From NCBI GenBank assembly GCA_030141605.1, contig JAQGDQ010000107.1:505265-569264 (forward strand): 64,000 nucleotides of DNA, written 5' to 3'. Shown in pieces: positions 26,500 to 37,863 of the stretch (its first letter is position 1; each line of letters starts with the position of its first letter). Position numbers and translations under genes: made by a program. The notes under the pieces are model-generated. The model saw only the letters and a program-made list of their open reading frames with translations, made no database searches and was not told the origin of the DNA. The stretch is from Tubiluchus corallicola (Eukaryota > Priapulida > Priapulimorpha > Priapulimorphida > Tubiluchidae).

Positions 26500-27964
26500 A
26501 TTTTTTCGCTACCATAAAATTATTATGTGTGAATAGCAGTTTATCTTGCTTATGCTTTTATACGTGAGTTATAATTATGCGCAGTCAGATCTTTGTCATA
26601 ATATTTTTCTGGGCTGTCATATTTTTTCGTAATTATTAGTCTGGTCTTAGATAAGTGATATAATTTACGTTCTTACGTAAGTGTAACAATGTGAAATATG
26701 CTTTTGTTGTAGACAGCTAACAATAAATTGTTGAACGCATAAAAAACATAACTTCTACGATTACGACAAAGATGCTTGATTTCTGTTAGTAATGATTCTT
26801 TATCAGCAATATCTTTTACTATAAAAACAAAATATTACAGTTTGTACTCACACGTGATCAACAATCTTCAGCGCTTTAGAGACACCGTCTGGAGTCCATT
26901 GAAAATAACAAACATTGTAATAATCAAACTTGCACTTTATGGCAAATTGCAACTGTTAATAAGAACATCTTATAAAACAAACGATGTGAGCAAGAACAAA
27001 ATACAAGGACCTTTAGTAACGGGACATGTCACAGAATAAAAAGAATAAGCCTGAACCCTTGCATAATATAAAAAACATAACTGAATCATTGTCTGGCTTC
27101 AGCAAACTGAATCATTGTCTGGCTTCAGCAAACTGAACCATTGTCTGGCTTCAGCAAACTGCAGTGGTAGCGGCGGTACCTGTAGTTTGGCAACTGTTTA
27201 CAGGTAAATACAGGTGAAAAACAGAGCCGGTTTTGACGTAAATTATCAGGGGCGGAGATGCTGTCTAACTTGGAAACAGAAAGAGACATCTAGCGCAGAG
27301 TAAACGCATCAAATTGTACCGGAAATTTGTATGAAAGAAAAGAATTTTGCATTTTATTCAATGAGCTATGGAAATGCTAAAGTTATAGCTATTATAGTTC
27401 ATCATTATGCCTTAGGCGGGTTGTCACGATGCTTGCCTATTGAGATTTAAATTAACGCAGAGCCTAGCTAGTAATTTGATGGGTGCCCACCATGAAAACT
27501 GCTTCTGGTTGTACTGCTGCCTATAATGTTTTCTCTCGCTAAGGAAGGTGGCTAGTGACACACCTGCCAGTTCATTGGGTCAGTGAATAATCTTAGCAGG
27601 ATGCAAGATTCCGGTCCTGTCTCAACAGCCACAGTTAGTGCTGAATCAAAGTGCTCCACTGTGCTACACTGTATAAGAACACGTGCAAACAATGTACGCG
27701 AATAAATGAGAGAGCATACGAATGAGCGTGAAGAAGAGAGGGAATATCGTCAGGATAAACAAAAGAATGAACAAATAAAGGAGTGAATGAGCACAGAACT
27801 AGAGGAATAAATGACGAGAAAACAAGCAAACAAGGGAACAAACAAACAAACAAACAACAAACAAACACGCATAGCAAACAAATGTACATACATACATACC
27901 CGCAAATATACAAACAAGCAAATAATAGTTGTTTGTGCTGCTTGAATGTTTGTCTGCTTTGCTG
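26500..27964. other. Intergenic stretch with small repeats
   Basis: No gene recognised. Three tandem copies of a 26-bp unit (CTGAATCATTGTCTGGCTTC plus AGCAAA) lie at about 27080-27157, and degenerate CAAA/ACAA units at about 27826-27920. Confidence 0.6.
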
Positions 27965-28056
27965 CTGGTGGTGGTGGTGGTGGTGGTGGTGGTGGTGGTG
28001 GTGGTGGTGGTTGTGATGGTGCTGCTGCTGGTGGTGGTGGTGGTGGTGGTGGTGGT
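27965..28056. repeat. (TGG)n array
   Basis: TGG units with a TTGTGATGGTGCTGCTGC interruption in the middle. Confidence 0.95.
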
Positions 28057-29314
28057 ATATTATTGGCGTATTTAAGGACTCAGTGTTTTAGAATAGTTTA
28101 GTGCAATTATTTTACTTCTGTATAGAAAAGATAAACATTTTTTTCATTTTTTCAAGCTAATACCAGCTGTTACAAGGAACCTAAGTGACAAACCAGTGTA
28201 CAATGCAAACCTGTAATAACACAGCTCACCAAAGTAAATCTTCAAATCATAAAAAAACAAAATGTCTCTGTGGAAATTGTCCATTGGTCCGTGCTGAAGT
28301 CAATTTGTATAAACTCCCCACCGCCAGTACAATTCTTAATTAATAAAATTGTTACTTTGCATTAATTACTAACGTGCGTTACCATGGGAGCAACAGCAGA
28401 GGTATGCTACTAGCTGATTACCTAGAATTCCACCTGTTATTGTTGTTGTTGTCGTCTGCATTCTTATGTTGTTTTTGGTTCATTTTGTTTAAAATCCTGT
28501 GATGTTTTATTATCGTGTTAGTAATAACATCATGTTGTCTGCATATGTACAGCACTTTAGCAGCTGTTAAAATGTTATAAAGTGAGCAAAAACAGTCTTA
28601 AAGATGATCGTGCAGTCATTTACATTGGGTTATCGAATGTACACATTTGCGAGAGAAAGAGCATGGCTGACTATTGCAAATTACTACTTACTTCAACGAT
28701 AGTCAAGGTCAGAGATCAGATATGGAGAACACTCTCTATTTGGCTTCCACCAGAAAAGTGACATAATATACGACACAGTAGATGATAGTACTACATGAGA
28801 CAGTGGTGGACTAGAGCGTCCTGTTAGGACAAGTGTGCACAGAACTGTCTTGAAATTTCTGATCCATTCGTGCCAAACAAAACCGCTCTAACAGACAATA
28901 TTAAAGGTTCATTGTTAGGAACAACATTTTAGCACATATCATTAAAATAGGTAACAGCAATAGAGAAATCTACAAAGTTAGAGAACTAGCGGTTATCCCA
29001 GCTAACCAGACACTTCATTCAATTTTTTATCACATTTCAAATATTATGAACTCTGTGGATTGAAAGCACGCAGTATAGCTTAGTTTACTGAATACCACGA
29101 GCTACTGTTAGTCATTTCGTAATGTTATCAGATCGAGTGATATTCTTACTGTTTAGAAATGTAATTTGTGGAGGAAAATTTACTTAAATAATTACCTGAG
29201 CGGCCTGTCGGAGGACATTGTGACGAGCAAGACGTCTTCAGAGATGTGAAGCAACAACTTTTCAACTATCCTGAATGAGGTGCCAGATCACGTATACAAT
29301 CCATTGAGGGTGAG
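28057..29314. other. Intergenic stretch upstream of the claudin-like gene
   Basis: No exon recognised. The final part should hold the 5' UTR and promoter of the gene starting at 29315, but no clear TATA box or initiator was picked out. Confidence 0.45.
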
Positions 29315-30872
29315 ATGTGTACCCGTTTATTGCACCCTTACCAAGGATGCCTTCATGCCATAGTTGCTCCGGACAAATACATCTGCGTTGTCGTCTTCTG
29401 CGTTCTTCTGACACTTGTGACCACTTGTAGTGTTCTGGTACCAGCGGTCAAAAATAACTGGGAGTTGGTCAGTTACAACAGAGACGTATTGTACGAAATG
29501 ACCAACAGCTCTGTGGGTCCTGACGGTCATTTATTTGTGGCTGTTGTTGAAGAGACTAACAACATGATCGTAATAAAAGAAACAAGAATGAATGAGAATA
29601 ATACCATTGCGAATAGTACAAGTTTCGTTTTCTTGATAAACATGGCAGGCGGACTGTGGAAAATCTGTGATACTTTAACAGGTAAAAGCAGGACCGGATT
29701 TTGATTTTGTAGACCTCTGGGTTACAGGAAATGTAAGGCTCAAGCTCCTTTAACTTCAAGAACAAAACCAAGAATACCTAGTTCAGAGTTCCAGTAAGCT
29801 AGAACCTACTGAGATGAGTGGCAAAGTGTGGCTAAGTTATCTCTGAACAGAGATGTCTTATCTATGTCAGAGGAGATGTGATATCAAGTCCTGTGAAATT
29901 CTCTCATTATATTCTGGGTTGCCAGCGTGGCAGTGTGATTATTGGACTAGAAAATAATTCCAGTGTATTATCATCCAGTTTATTAATTAATTGAGCCATT
30001 TTTAAAAAGATAATTCAACATACTTGTACCGTCATTCTTTAGTAACTTTTTACAGTAAATTAATTTAACTTAATCAGCTGGGAGAGGCCTATGGGCTGCA
30101 TCCCACAAAACCCCATGCCTTAATCCAGCACTGCATCAAAGCTAAGAGATACACAGCGTTTTCTGGAAATTTGGTACAAAAAAAGAAATCAGAATAAAAT
30201 GCTCTTTAATCGTGGAATAAGAACATTTTGCAAAACTTTTCGTATGTCCCAGATGCTGTAAATGAAATTACTGAAACGTTGCTGAATATGAGCATTTTGT
30301 ATAGGAGCTGAGATGGTCCTATAAGATGGTTTAAAACGTCTTTAAGATGGTTTTACATGGGTACAAATATACTTTGATTCTGTCATAATTGAAATTAGTC
30401 AGCTATAGCTGAAACTGAATAATAAATATTTTGTATGGAAATCCATGAAAAGTATAGACTCCTATCAAAGGAACAATTTTTGAGGCCTAAATACTATGGT
30501 TTTATCTTATTGGGTGGGGAATGTTCAAGTTGTTCACATTATCAGAGTAGCTATGGAGTTAAATGAAAAAATAAGTCACGTAGCATGTTGGGTTTATTTT
30601 ACTGCTATTACTCTAACTGTTTGTGGTGTGCTAAAGGAAAGAACAAGTCATACAGCATGTTGGGTTTGTTTTACTGTTATGACTTAACCTTAGAAAAATA
30701 TAACAAAGAAATTTACAAAGAACTGCCTATAAAGCATAAATTTAAAGTCTACTACCTCTGAATAGAAATGTTCAGTTGCCGTGGTTGCTGCCATTCACTT
30801 TTAAAGTCATCACGAAACTTGGAGATCTCGTGTTTGAAAGCGCATCGTGAATTCCGTAAATGCGCGCTGCTT

Positions 30873-30909
<37 letters not shown>

Positions 30910-30971
30910 ATATCACCATCATCATCATCACCATCACCATCACCATCATCATCACCATCATCATCATCATC

Positions 30972-31003
<32 letters not shown>

Positions 31004-31553
31004 TATCATTATTATTTCTTATTAACAGGATTACAAACCTCGACCATATCCAGCATGGTGGTATGTCTGATGTTAGCTAGTGGATGCGTGGTGATGGCAT
31101 GTCTAGCTATTATTTACAAGCAGGTGTTATGCATGATGATGACTGGCAGCATGTACATGCTAACAGGTAAGAAACATGTCTGACTCTATGGTTGACTTGC
31201 TCGATGCTTGATAGCTCATCTACTAACTGGCTAGATTACTGCACGAGATGGTATTAGCGTTTAACTGTACATAATGAATTCCCTGAAGGAAAATTTTGTT
31301 CATTTGTGATGTCATCAATAGCTGGGCTCGCCCGTCGTTAACTAAGATTTTAATCAACCATTTAGTTATGAAACGTTTTTGCAGTATTATTGGTGTTTAA
31401 ATGTATACTTACCATACTTGAAAATGAGGTAGGATTTGAAAAATCATCCTGTTTTCCTTTAATGACTCTTTTCCCTTTTCAGGGGCATTTCTTGGCTTTA
31501 GTTTAATGACATTCCACGCCGGTGTTTCTAATACACCACAAGTAATTGTTTAA
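29315..31553 (+). CDS. Claudin/PMP22-superfamily-like membrane protein, probably incomplete
   Basis: Three exons fit together in phase 1: 29315-29681 (donor ACAGGTAAAA), 31029-31166 (acceptor TTATTAACAG, donor ACAGGTAAGA) and 31483-31553 (acceptor CCCTTTTCAG), giving 191 residues as spliced. Exon 1 encodes a cytoplasmic start, a first membrane segment (ICVVVFCVLLTLVTTCSVLV) and a large extracellular loop with NNW, several NxS/T sites and the GGLWKIC motif, which matches the W-GLW-C signature of claudins, PMP22/EMP and calcium-channel gamma subunits. Exon 2 gives the second membrane segment and the start of the third; exon 3 completes the third. Only one of the two usual loop cysteines is present. 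The frame stops without a fourth membrane segment. A donor (CACAAGTAATT, at 31542) suggests exon 3 may splice onward to an exon not found here, beyond which lie a fold-back element and BEL-2. Confidence 0.6.
30871..31013. repeat. (ATC)n array just before an exon
   Basis: ATC units with CACC interruptions lie inside the intron, ending 15 bases before the acceptor of the second claudin-like exon. The array supplies part of the pyrimidine-rich context. Confidence 0.95.
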
Positions 31554-31682
31554 TCTCATCGTTACATAAACAAAAACAAATTTGCAAAAGAAATAGACGG
31601 GCAGAAATATCAGTCTAGGGCATCGTAAAGTCTTGATACGCTCCTGATCATCATCATCATCATTATCATCACTTAAATATCG

Positions 31683-31895
31683 CTAGTAAATTTTACTTTT
31701 GTGAGAGCTCCAGCTTCTTTTACAAGAGCCGCATTTGTATCGCCCCGTTCCAAACACGCTCTGCCTTTTAAATGCTTCCAAACACCTTCTTGGGCGCAGA
31801 CTTCGACTTGCCATTGCATCTTTTATGAGCTGGTTAACGTCTACGTCTTCAGATACCTTCACACCTTTAAATTTGTCACTAAGATTGTCTACCAT
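31683..31895 (-). CDS. Candidate exon with a 3CxxC-type zinc-finger start
   Basis: A minus-strand frame from the ATG at 31895 encodes a 70-residue peptide, with an acidic/hydrophobic first half (MVDNLSDKFKGVKV) and the ending GTGRYKCGSCKRSWSSHKSK. The spacing of F/Y-K-C-x-x-C-x-x-x-W-S-S is that of the first CxxC of 3CxxC zinc fingers, found in receptor-transporting proteins and ZAR1-like proteins. A donor-like AAAAGTAAAA follows directly, so the remaining CxxC pairs may be on a downstream exon that I did not find. It could also be a chance or pseudogene frame. It lies on the opposite strand just beyond the claudin-like exons. Confidence 0.35.
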   Translation of the reverse strand: MVDNLSDKFKGVKVSEDVDVNQLIKDAMASRSLRPRRCLEAFKRQSVFGTGRYKCGSCKRSWSSHKSKIY

Positions 31896-32087
31896 CTTTC
31901 CGAATAATAGGAAAAGAACGTTACAATAAAAACACAAATCTCGAGACACAAACTATTCAACAACCAAATTAGCACCTCACAATAGTGTAGCATAGGTATG
32001 CGGTGCCCATAATAAAAACATTAAATTAAACTAATTTATGACAATAATTACACTACGCTTTACCTACGATGTAAACACACGTGCTAA

Positions 32088-32821
32088 TGGGCGCCGAGTA
32101 ACCCACTAGCCGAAGTAGGACAATTGGCGTACATGGGCTAGCCCAAGTAGGACGCGTCGTACATGGGCTGCCCAACGGGACACTAGAGACAGGTCACAAA
32201 TTGAGTTGTTAACCGTAGTGGCAGCACCCGTTGTCCTTGTTTATTTAATAATAATAACTAAAAACGTCAAAAATGTTGAATAACTTATTATACATCTGGT
32301 AAAATAAAAGAACCCTATTTTGAGTTAGTCAAATTTCCAATATTAAATTCGTCTTCGATATTAATCTTTTTGAAGTGAAATAAGCCCACTTCTTAGGCGA
32401 TTCCAACATTTGCTTAAGGTATATCATTTTTATTTTGTCTCGCTTCACAGACAGGTGATCTATTTCACTACCTCTTGGACAAATAATTATTTTCTACTAA
32501 GTAAACGGGTTAGCGAGCTATGTGCCCTACATAGTTCCTCTCTCTAAAGCATTAGATACTTAGTTGAATTTATGATGATATTAACGGAGCTAATAATAAT
32601 GATGATATTATTGTAAAAATATAAATTGTCAAGGAGTATCCATCAAAAGTTCTTTTTTTTAAAACAAATTTAGTATTACGTTTCATTATGTCATAAATCT
32701 CGACAGCAATCGCCAGTGTCCTACTTGGGCTGCCCATGTACGACACTGCTTTTCGGCAAATTTAGCACATGCGTTTTACCGGAAGTGTCCTACTTCGGCT
32801 AGTGGTTTCCTCGGCGCCCCG
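32088..32821. mobile_element. Fold-back DNA element with roughly 100-bp inverted ends
   Basis: The left end (TGGGCGCCGAGTAACCCACT, then AGCCGAAGTAGGACA) and the reverse complement of the right end (GGGGCGCCGAGGAAACCACT, then AGCCGAAGTAGGACA) match. Further in, GTACATGGGCT-GCCCAAGTAGGAC motifs recur on both sides in opposite orientation. The central 500 bases are AT-rich without a coding frame. This is a non-autonomous element about 730 bp long; the superfamily is not assigned. Confidence 0.72.
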
Positions 32822-33091
32822 CACGTGCATCAACGGAAGTTTTCATGAGAAGGACCCGCGGATGTGAAAACAACTGCGCCAACATCCAATCAAGAGCCTG
32901 CAGAGCTGAGCGCGTGATTCAGTATACTGCCTATTAAGGTCTATACACGTGATCCGCCCGTGTTAACAAGACAATAAACCAATTAGCAGTGTGTAGGTGG
33001 CCATGTCATCTGTCCAGAGTAGTATTTAAGGAGGACAGATCCAGAGGAAGAGACATTCGCTGCTGACAAGGTCTGCTACCACAAGGCCCGA

Positions 33092-33203
33092 TAACAAACT
33101 CTGTTAACACAAGAGTTGCTAACAAACTCTGCTAACACAAGAGTTGCTAACAAGCTCTGTTATCTCAAGAGTTGCTAACAAGCTCTGATAACACAAGAGG
33201 TAC
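33092..33203. repeat. 28-bp repeat block at the 5' side of BEL-2, about 4 copies
   Basis: Units of the form TAACACAAGAGTTGCTAACA plus AACTCTGC; the same unit makes up the longer array at 36536-37003. Confidence 0.9.
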
Positions 33204-33204
33204 C

Positions 33205-36061
33205 AATGCCAAAGCCAGAAAAGATCAACTAGCAATTAAAGATGCAATATACCGTGGTCCTGTATATCTGGAAGACCTAGTGGGAATCATTCTGCGATTT
33301 CGTCTGTGGAAATTTGCGATTTTGGCAGATATAGAGAAGGCATTCCTGCAAATAGGCCTGCAAGAAGAGGATCGCGATGTAACAAGATTCCTTTGGCTAA
33401 AAGACCACACTAAGCCCCCTACAGAGGACAACCTATTGGTGTATAGATTCACACGTGTTTTGTTTGGCATGAATGCCTCGCCTTTTTTATTAGCAGCAGT
33501 GGTCACTCATCATCTCCGCAAGAACAGCAGTCAGGTGGCTGATATGATTCGCAAAAACATTTATGTCGACAACATTTCCTACAGTGTACACTCCTTGGAA
33601 GATGCCAACAACTTCTATAAAGAGAGTAAAGAAATAGTTTCCCAAATGTCAATGAACCTTCCAGAATACACATCAAACTGCAGTGAGTTTATGGAATCTA
33701 TTCCAGAGCATGATAGAGTAAATTCTAAACAGGTCAAGCAACTTGGGCTTGGATGGAACATTAAAGAGGACATAATCCATTGTGTAGCTCCAAAATTTGA
33801 CTTGGAATCTACTCCAACTAAAAGAATCATCACTCAAGCATTTGCACGGGTTTTTGATCCAATTGGAATGGTTCTGCCTGTTGTAATGCCTGCAAAATTC
33901 TTAACTCAGCAGTTGTGGAAGGAACAATTTGACTGGGATCAGGAACTTCCGGAAAACTACAACAGGGATTGGAATAAAATTGCATGCGAATTAAAAACAG
34001 TATCAGACATAACACTTAAACGCTACATCGGCTCCAACAATGAGGAATGTACTTATGATTTACATTGTTTTGCTGATGCTTCCCTTAAAGCCTTTGCTGC
34101 AGTGGTGTACCTAGTAAAGCACCAAGATGACGTCCGTTCTGCAAACTTTATCATGGCAAAAGCCAGAGTAGCTCCAAAGAAGATCATAACATTGCCAAGG
34201 CTGGAACTAATGGGTGTTTGGATTGGTGTACGTTTGCTTTCGTTTGTCAAGAAGCATCTTGGACTTGAAATCCAACAAGAATACATGTGGTCAGATTCAC
34301 AAATAGTTCTATGGTGGCTGCGTAGTACTCGTCTGAAAAGTTTATTTGTGGAGAATCGCATTAAAGAGATTAAATCAAACACTACTCTCATTTTTCGCTA
34401 CATTCCTACAAATGAAAACCCGGCTGATTTAGCAACGAAAGGTTGTGCCGTATCACAATTGATCAGCAACTCTGTTTGGTGGGGAGGGTCAAAGTTTCTC
34501 ACTAAAGATCATGAAGAAGCTATTGCACTTTTGTCAAGAAACTATGCTGGCAAGGAGAAAATTTCCAAATTGGAAGAAACTCCATCTGTCATGCCCTTTG
34601 AAATGGATATCAGCCGCTTCTCATCGTTACAAAAATTACTTCGTGTGACATGCCGAGTTCACATGTTTTTGAACCGTATACGAGGCAAAAGTATCTCTGG
34701 GCAGATAAAGGCTGAAAATCTGCAAGAAGCTTTGTTCATTTGGATTAAAGCAGTACAAAAGGGTTTTTATGTAGAAAAACCGAAAGCCTTGACTGGTAGT
34801 AATAAAAATGCAAAACATTATCGAACCAAGCAGTTAGATCTCTTTTTAGATAAAGATGGAATAATCCGAAGCCGCTGCAGAATTCAGAATGCCAATTTAC
34901 CATATGGAACAATCCATCCCATTTTGTTGCCTAAGGAATCCAAGTTTACTCGTTTGGTGATTCTAGATCCACATGAACGACTTGGCCATGCAGGACCAAA
35001 ACATTTGCTTGCTCAGTTGAGAAAAAATTACTGGATTCCACAAGGACGTGCAGCAATTCTGCGATTTGTTAAACAATGCTTGAAATGCACAAGATGGCAT
35101 GGAAGTCACTTTGCCGTACCAAAGGAACCACCGCTTCCAAGTGGCCGTGTTAATGAAGGTCTACCATTTAGTACTACTGGAATTGATTACATGGGTCCAC
35201 TGTACATCAAGACACAAGATGGAAACTTGTTCAAAGTTTAGCTTTGCCTCTATACATGTGCTGCAATTAGAGCAATCCATCTAGAAATAGTGGAAGATTT
35301 CACTGCGCACAGTTTTCTGATGAGTCTACGTCGATTTATATCACGTCGCGGGTAAACCAAATCAATTTATCTCTGACAATGCAAAGACATTTAAGTTGGC
35401 AGCATCTACTTTAGACAAAGTTTTGGAATCAGTGATTTACAGTGATGAAGTTCAGAACTACATTGAATCTACAAAGAAGGGATTCGCTGGAATTTCATAG
35501 TTGAGCTTGCGCCATGGTTTGGCGGCTTGATCCAATCTGTTAAGAAGTCTTTACGAAAAGCTTTAGGCAAAGCTCATCTTAATCTCGTACAGCTGCAGAC
35601 AATTGTCACAGAAGTTGAAGGGATTTTAAATTCGAGGCCATTGGTTTATGTTGACACTGATGTCAGCTCGGGAGACTTCATCACCTGCACATTTTCTAGG
35701 TAATCCTAAATTGGGTACTCCTTCCACCCTTCCAGAACCCGATCCTACCTTTCCCGTGAAATCAGATTCAGCTGAAAGACTTGTAGCTCTGTGGAAGAGC
35801 TCCCAGCATCAACTTAATCTCTTCTGGACTTCATGGAGGAATGATTATCTCCTCAGCTTAAGAGAAAGGTGGGCACAACAACGAAACTGTGGTTCAGTAT
35901 CATCAGTACCTGTGGTCGGACAAACGGTTTTGGTTCGTAATGGCATGCAACCAAGAGCACAATGGAAGCTTGGAAGAGTGTCCAGTCACATCTCGAGCGC
36001 TAATGGAACTATCCGTGCAGTAACATTGAGATTGCCAAATGGTCGGCATATCAATCGTTAA
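33205..36061 (+). pseudogene. BEL-2 pol remnant: RT, RNase H, integrase
   Basis: Open to 35241 with RT motifs VYLEDLVGIILRFRLWKFAI, LADIEKAFLQIGL, LFGMNASPFLL and the catalytic box IYVDNISYS (about 33565; YVDD is YVDN here), then RNase H-like LHCFADASLKAFAAVVYLV, TLPRLELMGVWIGV and WSDSQIVLWWL, and integrase zinc-binding and core start (LGHAGPKHLLAQLRKNYWI, CLKCTRW, TTGIDYMGPLYI). A TAG at 35239-35241 interrupts the frame, which continues as LCLYTCAAIRAIHLEIV. Frameshifts occur near 35350 and 35500, between which FISDNAKTF carries the second Asp. The expected Glu motif reads WFGGLIQSVKKSL, without the Glu. The C-terminal domain (PVVGQTVLVRNG, QWKLGRVSS) is open from about 35648 to 36061. Confidence 0.9.
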
Positions 36062-36535
36062 GTTAAATTATTGCACCTGTTGGAGACTACAGCAAATTCT
36101 GGATCAAATGGTATTAAGTACCAGCTGGGGTCCAAAATGGCCAATGAAGATGATGATGCTAATGCCAAGCAACCTGATTCAGATGCTCCACGACCACGTC
36201 GACAAGCTGCAGTTAAAGCACAACAAAGGATCAAAGCAATTCTGGCTGGCGGGAGTGTCGTGAACTGATTCACGAGTTTGTTTATGAACTTTAAACTTTA
36301 GCAACATTATAACTTTACAGCAAGTTAGACTACAGTGAATCATTTTCTCACCTGACTGGTTTCTGATATGCATTACCCAAGGTTAACCAGTTTCAACTGA
36401 TTTGAGCTGTTACAGGTTTTAATCTAGTAGTCACAACGTAGTGTACAGAAAAGACAGTCAATAATAAAGTGTTTGTGCCACTAAAGCAGTTTGGTTTATG
36501 TTGCTACATATATTGACAAAAGCCTTTTTCACATC

Positions 36536-37003
36536 TGTTAACACAAGAGTTTCTAACAAATTCCGCTAACACAAGAGTTGCTAACAAACTCTGTTAACAC
36601 AAGAGTTGCTAACAAACTCCGCTAACACAAGAGTTGCTAACAAGCTCTGCTAACACAAGAGTTACTAACAAGCTCTGATAACACAAGAGTTGCTAACAAA
36701 CTCTGCTATCACAAGAGTTGCTAACAAACTCTGCTACCACAAGAGTTGCTAACAAGCTCTGCTAACACAAGAGTTGCTAACAAACTCTGTTAACACAAGA
36801 GTTGCTAACAAACTCTGCTACCACAAGAGTTGCTAACAAACTCTGCTAGCACAAGAGTTGCTAACAAACTCTGTTACCACAAGAGTTGCTAACAAGCTCT
36901 GCTAACACAAGAGTTGATAACAAACTCTGTTAACACAAGAGTTTCTAACAAACTCTGCTACCACAAGAGTTGCTAACAAACTCCGCTAACACAAGAGTTG
37001 CTA
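36536..37003. repeat. 28-bp repeat array at the 3' side of BEL-2, about 17 copies
   Basis: The period of 28 is exact over most of the array (copies begin at 36541, 36569 and so on). Variants alternate at ACTCTG/GCTCTG/ACTCCG and CTAACAC/TTAACAC/CTACCAC. The unit includes AACACAAGAGTTGCTAACAA, the same as upstream of the element's pol. Confidence 0.95.
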
Positions 37004-37010
37004 ATTATAA

Positions 37011-37863
37011 GCCCTGAACCACAATAAAGCAATTAAATAAATAATTCAATGTTGAAAAATAGCCAAAGCCAATCAAAGCCAACATTTGTTTGCTTCTAAG
37101 CTTAGACCCAACCTTAGAATGTAGCTCAAAACAATCTACTCTTTAAAATATTGAAAGGAAACATACTATTTTTTCAAAAATGACTTACGTGAAAGAATTA
37201 TCACCACACAAACGCAATTTCACGTTCGCGTCACTAGTTCTTCTCTGTTACATGCATTGCGCCTGCTATCGGAAACACATTGCACAGAAAACAGGTGCTG
37301 TGCTTCTCAGTTTAGATATGTTAGTTTGTGACAAAGTACAAACGTTCGACAGCTCGTGCGTGAGCACAGCAGTAAATTTGAGATTTGAATTTTTATCTTA
37401 AAATTTGCCTAGTTTTTGTAAAACGTACTGCATGACTTGTGTTCGTTTGTGATGTCATCAATTTTACTTGGTTAGTGACGTTTGTGCTACGAATGTTCTG
37501 ATTATTTTTCAAACTTTACTCAATGTTTTCTAAACTTGTTTCAAATCGTTTATCATCAAAACGGCTGTTTCTAATGGTCATCGTATAGAACAAGTACAAT
37601 AAACACAGATGGAGAGCAAAATTAACCCACCTGCAGCAGAATATTGTGCTAGTGGCTTCATACGTTTATTATGATTCAAATTAGGTCAAAATCTCTTTTA
37701 ATTTTTGCTTTAAGAATCACAAAGCCTGTAACAGGTCTGTGACACATTAACAAGCAAATGTCAACAAAAACTCGGATTACAACAAACATCAATTAAAATT
37801 AATTTACAGGTGGATTAAGATCCATTGTAAATGCTGCCATGGGAAGAGCTTCTAAATGTACCC
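37011..37863. other. Spacer between BEL-2 and the cysteine-rich gene
   Basis: A 73-codon plus-strand frame (37180-37401) has a hydrophobic stretch followed by cysteines (FASLVLLCYMHCACYRKH) but lacks a clear acceptor, so I do not call it. On the minus strand an AATAAA (plus-strand TTTATT at 37666-37671) could end the cysteine-rich gene's transcript. Confidence 0.4.

Larger units (their letters stand above)
32950..37010 (+). mobile_element. BEL/Pao LTR retrotransposon BEL-2, internally deleted
   Basis: A BEL-type pol lies between two blocks of the same 28-bp tandem repeat (33092-33203 and 36536-37003). Upstream of the first block comes TGTTAACAAGACAATAAACC..., a possible LTR edge, but LTR limits are not clear. 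gag, protease and the first part of RT are absent: the RT starts only about 10 codons after the 5' repeat block. The pol sequence differs strongly from BEL-1 and BEL-3, so this is another lineage. Confidence 0.85.

Noticed and set aside
37180-37401. Possible fourth-membrane-segment exon for the claudin-like gene (FASLVLLCYMHCACYRKH)
   Set aside because: The hydrophobic stretch followed by cysteines is suggestive, but no acceptor with a polypyrimidine tract matches the phase-0 donor at 31542.
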